Assembly: GCA_964500415.1 (NCBI GenBank)
Contig: CAZCOB010000056.1
Coordinates: 1-11,933, forward strand
Reading direction: 5' to 3'
Source of the DNA: JAFGPF01 sp964500415
Lineage (GTDB): Bacteria; Chloroflexota; Dehalococcoidia; Dehalococcoidales; RBG-16-60-22
DNA: 11,933 bases
A program made the translations under genes and the position numbers. Position 1 is the stretch's first letter. Every line of letters begins with the position of its first letter. The notes beneath the pieces were generated by a model. The model did no database searches and had not been told where the DNA came from. It saw nothing but the letters and a program-made list of their open reading frames with translations. Below, piece by piece: positions 5,336 through 11,779 of the stretch.

Positions 5336-6340
5336 ATGATAGATGAAGAGCGGGTAAAGCAAAACCTTGAGGCAGTGCTGGTGCCGGCTGTTAAGCGCAG
5401 CATCGTCGGGCTGAACATGGTGCGTGGGATTAATATCTCCGATGGAAAGGTAGATATTACCCTGGCATCCACCGGATTAATACCGGGGGCGCAGGACTGG
5501 ATTAAGAACAAGGCTCAGGAAGCCATTAAGAATCTTCCCGAAGTTAAGGAAGTAACGATTAATTTCAGTAGCGTAAAAGCAAAGGAACTGAATAAGATAG
5601 ACCAGATTATCGCCGTGATGAGTGGCAAGGGAGGTGTGGGCAAGTCCCTGGTATCCGGCCTGATTGCCATCGCTCTCAAGCGCAAGGGCTATGAAGTGGG
5701 CATCCTCGACGCCGATATCACCGGCCCGAGCATACCCAAGATGTTCGGTATCAAGGTGCCGCCGAGCGGTAACGAGGATGGGATGCTCCCGGTGCTGTCT
5801 AAATCTGGTATCGAGGTCATGTCCATTAACCTCCTTCTCCCCAGCGAAGATGATGCGGTCATCTGGCGCGGCCCTTTAATTGGAAATACCATCAAGCAGT
5901 TCGGGGAAGATGTGCTCTGGGGCAAGCTGGACTACCTGATTGTTGACCTGCCCCCGGGAACGGCTGATGCGCCACTCACCCTGATGCAGTCCTTTCCGAT
6001 TTCAGGGATAGTTGTTGTCTTCACCCCCCAGGACCTCGTTGAAATGATAGTTAAAAAGGCAGTGAAGATGGCGCAAAAGATGGAGAAACGGGTTTTGGGT
6101 GTAGTGGAGAACATGAGCTACCTGTACGTGCCGGAAATAGATAAGAAGATTGAGATATTCGGGAAAAGCCGGGCCGAGCAGATGGCCACTGCGGCACAAG
6201 CTCCGCTACTGGGGAAACTGCCGATAGACCCCGAACTGGCCAGGCTCTGTGACGAAGGAAGCATAGAGAGATATGACGGCGAAATCATAACCAAGCTGGG
6301 TGAGACCCTGGAGCAGTTGATAAAAACTGAGGCCAAATGA
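5336..6340 (+). CDS. Mrp/NBP35-type iron-sulfur carrier ATPase with N-terminal DUF59 (MIP18) domain
   Basis: This 334-residue protein has a DUF59/MIP18-like domain at about 1-85 and a P-loop ATPase at about 90-334. The deviant Walker A SGKGGVGKS is at 96-104, DADITGPS at 125-132, and the Walker B-type DLPPGT at 204-209. The family (Mrp, ApbC, Ind1, NBP35) binds and passes 4Fe-4S clusters as a dimer in the cytoplasm. The region after ENMSY, where the bridging CxxC normally lies (ENMSYFxCPxCG), reads LYVPEIDKKIEIFG, so both cluster cysteines are absent. It may instead act as an ATPase partner of the NifX and NifU-like proteins beside it. GGAGG at 5323-5327 lies 8 bases before the ATG. The scaffold gene follows after 16 bases. 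Confidence 0.92.
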   Translation: MIDEERVKQNLEAVLVPAVKRSIVGLNMVRGINISDGKVDITLASTGLIPGAQDWIKNKAQEAIKNLPEVKEVTINFSSVKAKELNKIDQIIAVMSGKGGVGKSLVSGLIAIALKRKGYEVGILDADITGPSIPKMFGIKVPPSGNEDGMLPVLSKSGIEVMSINLLLPSEDDAVIWRGPLIGNTIKQFGEDVLWGKLDYLIVDLPPGTADAPLTLMQSFPISGIVVVFTPQDLVEMIVKKAVKMAQKMEKRVLGVVENMSYLYVPEIDKKIEIFGKSRAEQMATAAQAPLLGKLPIDPELARLCDEGSIERYDGEIITKLGETLEQLIKTEAK

Positions 6341-6356
6341 TACAGGAGGCAAGGCA

Positions 6357-6812
6357 ATGTCGTCGGAACTGGATGACCTCCAAGCAATGGTGATGGCGGA
6401 TGCCCGCAAGATTTATTACGAGACGGTAATTAACCATGCTATGAATCCGAGACACCTGGGCACGATGCAGGATGCTGACGGATTCGCAAGAGTGACCGGC
6501 CCCTGCGGTGACACCATGGAGGTCTGGCTGAAGGTAAATAACAACACGGTTACTAATATTAAATTCATGACCGATGGCTGCGGCACCAGCATTGCCTCCG
6601 GCAGCATGATGACCGTACTGGCAAAGGGGAAAAGCATCGCTGAGGCTATCAAGATAAGCCAGCGGGATATCCTGGATGCCCTGGGAGGGTTGCCCGAAGA
6701 AAGCGAGCACTGCGCTCTCCTAGCGGCTAATACCCTCAAGGCAGCCATAAGGGACTGCCTGGCAATGCAGAGGGAGCTTTGGAAAAGGGCTTATCGGAAG
6801 TACTCAGGGTAA
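6357..6812 (+). CDS. IscU/NifU-type iron-sulfur cluster scaffold
   Basis: The 151-residue protein has the NifU N-terminal (IscU-like) domain. NPRHLGTM at 30-37 begins the conserved part, and the three cluster cysteines are present: C50 in GPCGDTM (with D52, the Asp that tunes cluster release), C75 in TDGCGTSIAS, and C119 in EHCALLAANTL. It would assemble a 2Fe-2S or 4Fe-4S cluster with a cysteine desulfurase, which is not encoded in this window. Length is normal for a U-type scaffold. It lacks a C-terminal Nfu domain. GGAGG at 6345-6349 precedes the ATG by 7 bases. It lies between the Mrp ATPase and a J-domain gene, an order that resembles Isc logic (scaffold, carrier, co-chaperone) in reduced form. 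Confidence 0.92.
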   Translation: MSSELDDLQAMVMADARKIYYETVINHAMNPRHLGTMQDADGFARVTGPCGDTMEVWLKVNNNTVTNIKFMTDGCGTSIASGSMMTVLAKGKSIAEAIKISQRDILDALGGLPEESEHCALLAANTLKAAIRDCLAMQRELWKRAYRKYSG

Positions 6813-6816
6813 AAGA

Positions 6817-7224
6817 ATGGAACTCAAGGACTATTATCAGATACTAAATATCAGCCGGGATGCGAACGCCGCGGATATCAAGAGAGCCTTCCGCTATCTG
6901 GCCATGCAGCATCACCCCGACCGCAATCCGGGAAACGCCCGGGAGGCTGGTGAAAAGTTCAAGGAAATCAACGAAGCCTATGAAGTGCTGGGCAATGAAG
7001 AGAAAAAATGGCAGTACGACAGATTAATAAGTCTCTCAAGCTATCCGCGAAGAACAATGCCCGTGGAAGATATCTTCAATGAAGGTATAGGGTCGGAAAG
7101 CATACTGGAAATGCTTCGAAGAATGGCTGGTATAGGCTTTGTTGTCAAGGGAGTGGGTTGGGGGAAGCCGTGGGGCTGTGGGCGGAGACACGGTGGGCAA
7201 TGCCGCTGGCAGCGGTGGGAGTAA
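6817..7224 (+). CDS. J-domain (DnaJ-like) co-chaperone
   Basis: Residues 1-70 form a J-domain: DYYQILNISRDANAADIKRAFRYLA, the HPD motif at 33-35, and a third helix ending in YEVLGNEEKKWQYD. At 135 residues it lacks the zinc-finger and client domains of full DnaJ. The C-terminus instead carries a glycine/tryptophan/arginine tail with two cysteines (GWGKPWGCGRRHGGQCRW), like the microprotein upstream. It starts 4 bases after the scaffold stop with no clear Shine-Dalgarno, so translation is probably coupled. By analogy with HscB, which delivers IscU to its Hsp70, this protein could direct the NifU-like scaffold to DnaK. That role is inference from context. No HscB-specific domain is seen. Confidence 0.88.
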   Translation: MELKDYYQILNISRDANAADIKRAFRYLAMQHHPDRNPGNAREAGEKFKEINEAYEVLGNEEKKWQYDRLISLSSYPRRTMPVEDIFNEGIGSESILEMLRRMAGIGFVVKGVGWGKPWGCGRRHGGQCRWQRWE

Positions 7225-7306
7225 GGTAAAATAGAGAGTGATAATAAAAATCTTTGCGACATGGTTAGAAATTGATTGATAGGTAAGATTACAGGGTGCC
7301 CTGGAA

Positions 7307-7834
7307 ATGCTGGACAAGGATGAGCGTACCATAGAACAATTATACCGAAGCGCGGTTAGTGGTCTTTACGCCAGACTCAGGAGCAGCTATGATTTCATCT
7401 ACCACAAGTTCGGTGATGAAGGGTTAAAATTAATAGCAGACATGAGCCGGGAGTACGGGCTGAGTATCGCGGCCAGGGCCCGAGATAGACTGAAAAGCAA
7501 TGACCTTAATACTGTAGCCGAGTATCTCTTGAGGATATTCAACACCGTGAGCCGGGGTAAAAACGACTTTACGGAATTGGTGAAAGCGGATGATTCCAGA
7601 GTAATCATTAAAGCCAGCGAGTGCCCGCTTCATTTCAAAAATTCACAAATGTGTCTGGCGCACATAACAATGGAGAAGACCGTAGTCGAGGAATTGAATA
7701 CTGATTTGACATACCGGATTGGTAAGTCTATTCCTGCCGGCGATGCCTACTGTGAACATATAATCGAAATCAGGCCGCCGGAGGACAGATTCGGCGGTAG
7801 AAATAAAGTAGAGAAAAAGAAGACCGATGGTTAG
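7307..7834 (+). CDS. uncharacterised Cys-containing protein, possibly ATC hydrolase-like
   Basis: This 175-residue protein is helical in its first 100 residues and then has a Cys-rich part: ASECPLHF (C106), MCLAHI (C116) and PAGDAYCEHIIEI (C149). The ECP, downstream C and GD-x-x-C pattern resembles the L-2-amino-thiazoline-4-carboxylate hydrolase-like domain (PF14196 type) and related V4R-like ligand-binding proteins, but I am not certain of either. No signal peptide or membrane segment is seen, and the tail is Lys-rich. The ATG at 7307 lacks a good Shine-Dalgarno and follows the J-domain gene after 82 bases. The stop is TAG, and the radical SAM gene starts 8 bases inside its end, so the two are translationally coupled and may work together. 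Confidence 0.65.
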   Translation: MLDKDERTIEQLYRSAVSGLYARLRSSYDFIYHKFGDEGLKLIADMSREYGLSIAARARDRLKSNDLNTVAEYLLRIFNTVSRGKNDFTELVKADDSRVIIKASECPLHFKNSQMCLAHITMEKTVVEELNTDLTYRIGKSIPAGDAYCEHIIEIRPPEDRFGGRNKVEKKKTDG

Positions 7835-8771
7835 CTCCATAGTCTATGGCCCCGTCCCATCCAGGCGGTTGGGGCGTAGCCTGGGGATAAACAACATCCC
7901 TCCCAAGATATGCAGTTACTCCTGCGTTTATTGCCAGCTAGGGAAAACTCTAAGGATGGAGGTGGAACCGCGGCCGTTCTATAAGACTGCCAGAATAGCG
8001 GAACAGGCAAGGGCGAAACTCAAACAGGCCAGAGAAAAGGTAGACTACGTGACCTTTGTTCCGGACGGCGAGCCTACCCTGGATGCCGATCTTGGCGAAG
8101 AAATAGGCGTTTTGAAGGGACAAGGGGTCAGGGTTGCTGTTATCACCAATGGGTCGCTGCTCTGGCGTGAAGATATAAGGCAAAACCTGCTGAAAGCCGA
8201 CTGGCTGTCTTTGAAAGTGGATGCGGTTAGTGAAGATACTTGGCGCAAGGTCGATAGACCCCATAAATTACTAAAGCTCGAAGCGATTCTACAAGGAATG
8301 CTCAAATTCGCCCGGATGTTTAAGAGTGAACTGACAACGGAGACCATGCTGGTCAGAGATGTTAATGATGACCTCGGTGAGATAAAGAGAATAGCGGAGT
8401 TCCTGGCGGTATTGAAGCCAGTCAAAGTTTACATCGCTATCCCCACAAGACCGCCGGCGGAACATGTAGAACCCGCCACCGAGCAAACTATAAATGCGGC
8501 ATACCAGGTCTTTAAAGAAAAACTGGACGATGTGGAATATCTCATCGGCTACGAAGGAAATGCCTTTGCTCGCACGGGCAGGGTTCAGGATGATTTGCTC
8601 AGCATTACATCAGTGCACCCGATGAGAGAAGACGCGGTGGCAGAATTCCTGAGCAATGCCAGAACCGATTGGGGTACCGTTCAAGAGTTAATCGATAACG
8701 GCAGTCTCATGGACCTGGAGTATCAAGGAAAGAAGTTTTATATGCGTAAATTGCCGGGCACCTTTTTCTGA
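7827..8771 (+). CDS. radical SAM protein, COG0731 type
   Basis: The 314-residue protein begins VYGPVPSRRLGRSLGINNIP and has the radical SAM cluster motif C29-x3-C33-x2-C36 (CSYSCVYC), which binds the 4Fe-4S cluster that cleaves S-adenosylmethionine. FVPDGEPTLD (the GE-type SAM-binding strand) and VITNGSLL follow in the TIM-barrel order. After about residue 250 there is a winged-helix-like tail (SVHPMREDAVAEFL, then VQELIDNGSLMDLEY). COG0731 is related to the tRNA wyosine-forming Tyw1 group, but bacterial members have no proven substrate. The gene overlaps the previous stop codon by 8 bases, and its Shine-Dalgarno is weak. The 127 bases after its stop have only a weak hairpin (TGACT and AGTCA arms) before the next promoter. 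Confidence 0.9.
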   Translation: MVSSIVYGPVPSRRLGRSLGINNIPPKICSYSCVYCQLGKTLRMEVEPRPFYKTARIAEQARAKLKQAREKVDYVTFVPDGEPTLDADLGEEIGVLKGQGVRVAVITNGSLLWREDIRQNLLKADWLSLKVDAVSEDTWRKVDRPHKLLKLEAILQGMLKFARMFKSELTTETMLVRDVNDDLGEIKRIAEFLAVLKPVKVYIAIPTRPPAEHVEPATEQTINAAYQVFKEKLDDVEYLIGYEGNAFARTGRVQDDLLSITSVHPMREDAVAEFLSNARTDWGTVQELIDNGSLMDLEYQGKKFYMRKLPGTFF

Positions 8772-8829
8772 CTCTTCGATAAAAATAAGTCAAAACAATA
8801 AACAGTCTTCAATTGCCTTCAATTACCCC

Positions 8830-8858
8830 TTGACAAAGCGGGGAATCCGTTGTAGCAT
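8830..8858 (+). promoter_or_regulatory. promoter of the Fur-family gene
   Basis: A perfect TTGACA (8830-8835) is followed, after exactly 17 bases, by TAGCAT (8853-8858, 4 of 6 to TATAAT). Transcription would start near 8865, inside the palindrome at 8863-8885. A coding start at the TTG in the -35 box, which the open frame would allow, can be ruled out on this basis. Confidence 0.65.
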
Positions 8859-8862
8859 ATGT

Positions 8863-8885
8863 TTGAGAATGAGTCGCAATCGCAA
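8863..8885. promoter_or_regulatory. Fur-like operator candidate
   Basis: TTGAGAATGA (8863-8872) and GCAATCGCAA (8876-8885) form a 10-3-10 inverted repeat with 7 of 10 symmetric positions. The TGAGAAT core resembles Fur-family boxes (TGATAATNATTATCA type). It covers the predicted transcription start, an ideal place for autorepression by the metalloregulator encoded just downstream. Confidence 0.45.
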
Positions 8886-8898
8886 ACAGGACAATCCA

Positions 8899-9300
8899 AT
8901 GCAAGGTCATCCGTTAACAAATCAGCGGCGCCTGCTTCTGGAACTGCTGCGCGATGCTGAAGGGCATATAGACGCCAAGGCACTTTACCATCGCGCCAGT
9001 GCCAGAGATGAGTCTATAAGTCAGGCGACCGTATACCGCACCCTTAATCTCTTCAAGGAACTGGGACTGGTTGACGAAATGAGGCTGGGCAAGGTCCGCT
9101 GCTATTACGAGATTAAACAATCACAGGGGCACCAGTACCTGGTCTGTCAGGGATGCGGAAAAATCATAGATTTTCAAAGTCCCCACTTCCAGAAGCTGAT
9201 TGAGGCTATACAACGTGAACACGGGTTTAATGTAAAGAAAGCAGAGTTATACCTTGAGGGTTACTGTCCTGGCTGTGAGGAGAAGGAGAAAACGCAGTGA
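8899..9300 (+). CDS. Fur-family metal-responsive repressor
   Basis: This 133-residue protein shows the Fur layout. A winged helix at about 5-75 contains the recognition segment SISQATVYRTLNLFKELGLVDE. A dimerisation/metal domain follows, with CQGCGKIIDF and a C-terminal GYCPGC, the two CxxC pairs that hold the structural zinc. The usual HHHxH stretch before the first CxxC is reduced to GHQYLVC, so part of a regulatory metal site is missing, and I cannot say whether it is Fur, Zur or PerR. I chose ATG 8899 because AGGA (8888-8891) lies 7 bases before it and the promoter and operator precede it. ATG 8869 lies within the operator and would be almost leaderless. The frame is open from TTG 8830. 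A thioredoxin-like gene follows after 51 bases. Confidence 0.85.
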   Translation: MQGHPLTNQRRLLLELLRDAEGHIDAKALYHRASARDESISQATVYRTLNLFKELGLVDEMRLGKVRCYYEIKQSQGHQYLVCQGCGKIIDFQSPHFQKLIEAIQREHGFNVKKAELYLEGYCPGCEEKEKTQ

Positions 9301-9308
9301 CCTCCATG

Positions 9309-9331
9309 AACGTGGAAAGGAGGGCCACGTT
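9309..9331 (+). repeat. hairpin in the Fur-thioredoxin gap
   Basis: AACGTGG (9309-9315) pairs perfectly with CCACGTT (9325-9331) around a 9-base loop AAAGGAGGG. The loop displays a Shine-Dalgarno-like AAGGAGG that is too far from the thioredoxin ATG to serve it. The real site is AGGAGGG at 9338-9344. No T-tract follows, so this is not a terminator. It may influence ribosome loading or message stability. Confidence 0.4.
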
Positions 9332-9351
9332 GCCGAGAGGAGGGCGGAGCC

Positions 9352-9672
9352 ATGATTGAGATTACCGACCTGAATTTTGATAAAGAAATGCTGGAATGCG
9401 AGTTGCCGGTTTTTGCCTGCTTCACTACCCGGTGGTGCCATCATTGCTATCCGACATGTCTTTTCGCTGACCAATTGGTCAGCGAATATGATGGACACGT
9501 TAAATTCGTCAGGTTGGATACAGAAAAGAATTCCGAGATAGCCGAAAGGTATCACGTTATCGCTGTACCCACCATCCTTATTTTCCAGAATGCCCAAGAG
9601 GTCAACAGGTTCCTCGGTTTTCAAGACCGAAGCACATTGAAACCTATGCTTGATATTATGGCAACGGGATAA
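9352..9672 (+). CDS. thioredoxin-like protein with CHHC active site
   Basis: This 106-residue protein has the thioredoxin fold order. The active site is RWCHHCYPTC at 27-36, so the dipeptide between the redox cysteines is His-His instead of Gly-Pro, with a third Cys at 36. The cis-proline is P73 in AVPTILIF, and VRLDTEKNSEIAERYHV matches the fold between them. Two His residues between the cysteines (as in DsbA, CPHC, which has one) would be expected to lower the first cysteine's pKa and make the protein more oxidising, or to bind metal. There is no signal peptide, so it is cytoplasmic. AGGAGGG (9338-9344) lies 7 bases before the ATG. It probably shares the Fur transcript. A perfect 24-bp palindrome lies within codons 38-45. 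Confidence 0.88.
   Translation: MIEITDLNFDKEMLECELPVFACFTTRWCHHCYPTCLFADQLVSEYDGHVKFVRLDTEKNSEIAERYHVIAVPTILIFQNAQEVNRFLGFQDRSTLKPMLDIMATG
9463..9486. repeat. perfect 24-bp palindrome inside thioredoxin gene
   Basis: The half-site TTCGCTGACCAA (9463-9474) is followed directly by its exact reverse complement TTGGTCAGCGAA (9475-9486). There is no spacer and no mismatch. It codes for Phe-Ala-Asp-Gln-Leu-Val-Ser-Glu in the thioredoxin. A palindrome this long is not expected by chance in a 12-kb window. It could be a binding site for a dimeric regulator or DNA enzyme, or a hairpin or cruciform in RNA or DNA. Confidence 0.8.
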
Positions 9673-9781
9673 GACTGTATTAGCGAAAAAGTAAGGAAGA
9701 ATTTTAAATATCACATAGAACTACTGACGACTTAATAAGATGAGTCGGGGATGTCATCAATAAACTAAGGAGAAGGAAAAT

Positions 9782-10414
9782 ATGTCTGGAGATTTGGTAA
9801 ACCTGTTAGCCGATTTGAAAGATAAGGAAGTACTGGAACTGGTCAAGCAAAGGCTCGACGCCGGTGAAGACCCGCTGAAAATACTGGAGGATAGCCGGAA
9901 AGGTATGGAAGTCGTGGGTAAGCGCTTTGCCGCCGATGAATACTTCCTGCCGGAGCTGGTCTTCTCCGGCGAGCTTCTCAAGCAGGTAACCGAGCTGGTT
10001 AAACCGCACCTGAAACAGGCGGTCGAGACCAAGAAACTCGGTAAGGTAGTCATCGGCACGGTTGCCGGAGATATACATGATATCGGGTTGAATATCGTCA
10101 TCTTTATGCTGGATGTGAACGGATTTGAAGTTTATAACCTGGGTGTTGATGTTCCTGCCGAGGCTTTTGTCAACGAGGTGAAAGAGACCGGAGCTCCCAT
10201 CCTGGGGTTGAGCGGTTTTCTTACACCCGCCTTTGACGCCATGAAAGAAACTGTGGAGGCTGTCGAGGCCGCCGGCATGAGAGATAAAGTAAAAATCATG
10301 ATAGGCGGTGGCCAGTTGGACGAAGATGTCAGGAAATATGCCAAAGCGGACGCTTATGGTAAGAATGCCATGGCGGCGGTCGCTCTGGCGAAAGAATGGG
10401 TTGGTGCAAAATGA
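9782..10414 (+). CDS. corrinoid (B12-binding) methyl-carrier protein, MtaC/MtbC family
   Basis: This 210-residue protein has a four-helix cap at about 1-85 (LLADLKDKEVLELVKQRL, DEYFLPELVFSGELL) and a Rossmann B12-binding domain from about 87. The cobalt-ligating motif GDIHDIG is at 96-102, with H99 as the lower ligand. GLSGFLTPAFDAM at 142-154 and the GGG at 175-177 complete the cofactor pocket. It would carry a methyl group on cobalt between a substrate methyltransferase and a second methyltransferase. The residue after DIG, normally Lys (DIGKNIV), is Leu103. The substrate methyltransferase (MttB, MtbB or MtaB type) is not in this window, so the methyl donor is unknown. An AAGGAGAAGG stretch precedes the ATG. 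The stop overlaps the next start by ATGA. Confidence 0.92.
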   Translation: MSGDLVNLLADLKDKEVLELVKQRLDAGEDPLKILEDSRKGMEVVGKRFAADEYFLPELVFSGELLKQVTELVKPHLKQAVETKKLGKVVIGTVAGDIHDIGLNIVIFMLDVNGFEVYNLGVDVPAEAFVNEVKETGAPILGLSGFLTPAFDAMKETVEAVEAAGMRDKVKIMIGGGQLDEDVRKYAKADAYGKNAMAAVALAKEWVGAK

Positions 10415-11748
10415 ATACGGAGAAGAAAAGGGCGGATTTATCTTGGGAGGAAAAACGCGAAGAGCGGTTCAAACGGTGGCTATCTCCAACAGGTGTAAAA
10501 TTCTCCAGCCCGGAAGCCGAAAAGCTCTACAAGGAAAGAGTGACCAGATTTACCAGAGCCTTTCAGGTGGAAAAGCCCGACCGGGTCCCCTGCATTCTGC
10601 CGGCCGGTAATTTCGCGGCATACTATGCCGGGTCAGACCTCCGTACGGTCATGTACGATTATGATGAGCTGAAGCGCACCTGGCGTAAGTTCCTCTATGA
10701 ATTCGGCGACTCCGATATGTTTTTTGGACCCGGCATGGTTCCTCCGGGGAGAGCCCTGGAAGCCGTCGACTTCAAATTATACAAATGGCCCGGCCATGGC
10801 ATATCCGGCAATACCACGTCATATCAATGTGTTGAAGGCGAATACATGAAAGCGGATGAGTATGATGCCCTCATCAAAGACCCTTCCAATTTCTGGCTGA
10901 GAATCTACATGCCGCGCGTATTTGGGGCTTTTGAGCCTTTACGTAATATTCCCCCTTTTACAACTATAGAAGAGATAGCCATCATGTCTTTCGTGACTTA
11001 CGGCAGGCCGGACGTTCAGGCGGCATTTGAGGCCTTATTAGAGGCTGGCAGGGAAAGTATGAAATGGATGTCGGCAGTCATGGAAGTCAGCCAGGAGGCG
11101 ATGGGACTGGGATTTCCGAGCGTAATGGGAGGACTGTCCAAGGCGCCCTTTGATACCCTCGGCGATACGCTGAGAGGAACGCGGGCGATAATGATGGATA
11201 TGTTCCAGAGGCCGGACAAGCTCCAGGAGGCATTGGAGAAAATAGCGCTCCTGTCTATTGACTCGGCACTATCTTCGGTAGGTGACGCTGGCATGCCTAT
11301 GGTAATAATGCCGCTGCACAAAGGTGCTGACGGTTTTATGTCCGAAAAGCAGTACGAGACCTTCTACTGGCCTACCTTCAAGAAGGTCATCATGGCCCTG
11401 GTCAACGAGGGCATCACGCCGATACTTTTCGCCGAGGGCAGCTACAACACGCGCCTGGACATTGTCAGTGAATTGCCGAAAAACTCGGTGGCATGGTGGT
11501 TCGACCAGACGGATATGGCCAGAGCCAAGGAAATCCTGGGCGATAAGGCCTGTATCATCGGCAACGTGCCTACCTCATTGCTGATGACCGGTACACCCCA
11601 GGAAGTCAAGGAGCACTGCCGCAAGCTCATCGAGCTCTGCGCCCCGGGCGGCGGTTATGTGCTCAGCGGTGGAGCCAACATTGATAAGGGGGACCCGGAT
11701 AACCTGCGCGCCATGATGGAAGCCGTCAAAGAATACAGCGCATATTAA
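10411..11748 (+). CDS. UroD/MtbA-family corrinoid-protein methyltransferase or related protein
   Basis: The 445-residue protein belongs to the uroporphyrinogen decarboxylase superfamily, which includes MtaA/MtbA-type methyltransferases that take a methyl group from a corrinoid protein. It begins WEEKREERFKRWLSPTGVKF and contains EKPDRVPCILPAG at about 54-66, the GMVPPGRALEAVDF region, and GGYVLSGGANID near the end. The zinc-ligand position HxC of MtaA/MtbA (LHxCG) reads FAEGSYNTRLD here, and only single cysteines (GDKAC, LCAPGG) follow, so the canonical zinc site is altered. Its start ATGA overlaps the corrinoid gene's stop, a strong sign that they work together. I chose ATG 10411 for this overlap; ATG 10396 is open but lies within the upstream gene. 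It is probably cytoplasmic. A paralogue follows after 31 bases. Confidence 0.85.
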   Translation: MNTEKKRADLSWEEKREERFKRWLSPTGVKFSSPEAEKLYKERVTRFTRAFQVEKPDRVPCILPAGNFAAYYAGSDLRTVMYDYDELKRTWRKFLYEFGDSDMFFGPGMVPPGRALEAVDFKLYKWPGHGISGNTTSYQCVEGEYMKADEYDALIKDPSNFWLRIYMPRVFGAFEPLRNIPPFTTIEEIAIMSFVTYGRPDVQAAFEALLEAGRESMKWMSAVMEVSQEAMGLGFPSVMGGLSKAPFDTLGDTLRGTRAIMMDMFQRPDKLQEALEKIALLSIDSALSSVGDAGMPMVIMPLHKGADGFMSEKQYETFYWPTFKKVIMALVNEGITPILFAEGSYNTRLDIVSELPKNSVAWWFDQTDMARAKEILGDKACIIGNVPTSLLMTGTPQEVKEHCRKLIELCAPGGGYVLSGGANIDKGDPDNLRAMMEAVKEYSAY

Positions 11749-11779
11749 CCAAGCCAGGAAATAAAGGGGGTATGTCAAT

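Noticed and set aside
4187..6812. Nitrogenase cofactor (nif) gene cluster
   Set aside because: NifX- and NifU-like domains alone do not indicate nitrogen fixation. No nifH, nifD, nifK, nifB or nifE is present.
8772..8829. Terminator after the radical SAM gene (TGACT and AGTCA arms)
   Set aside because: Only a 5-bp stem with a 14-base loop and no clean T-tract.
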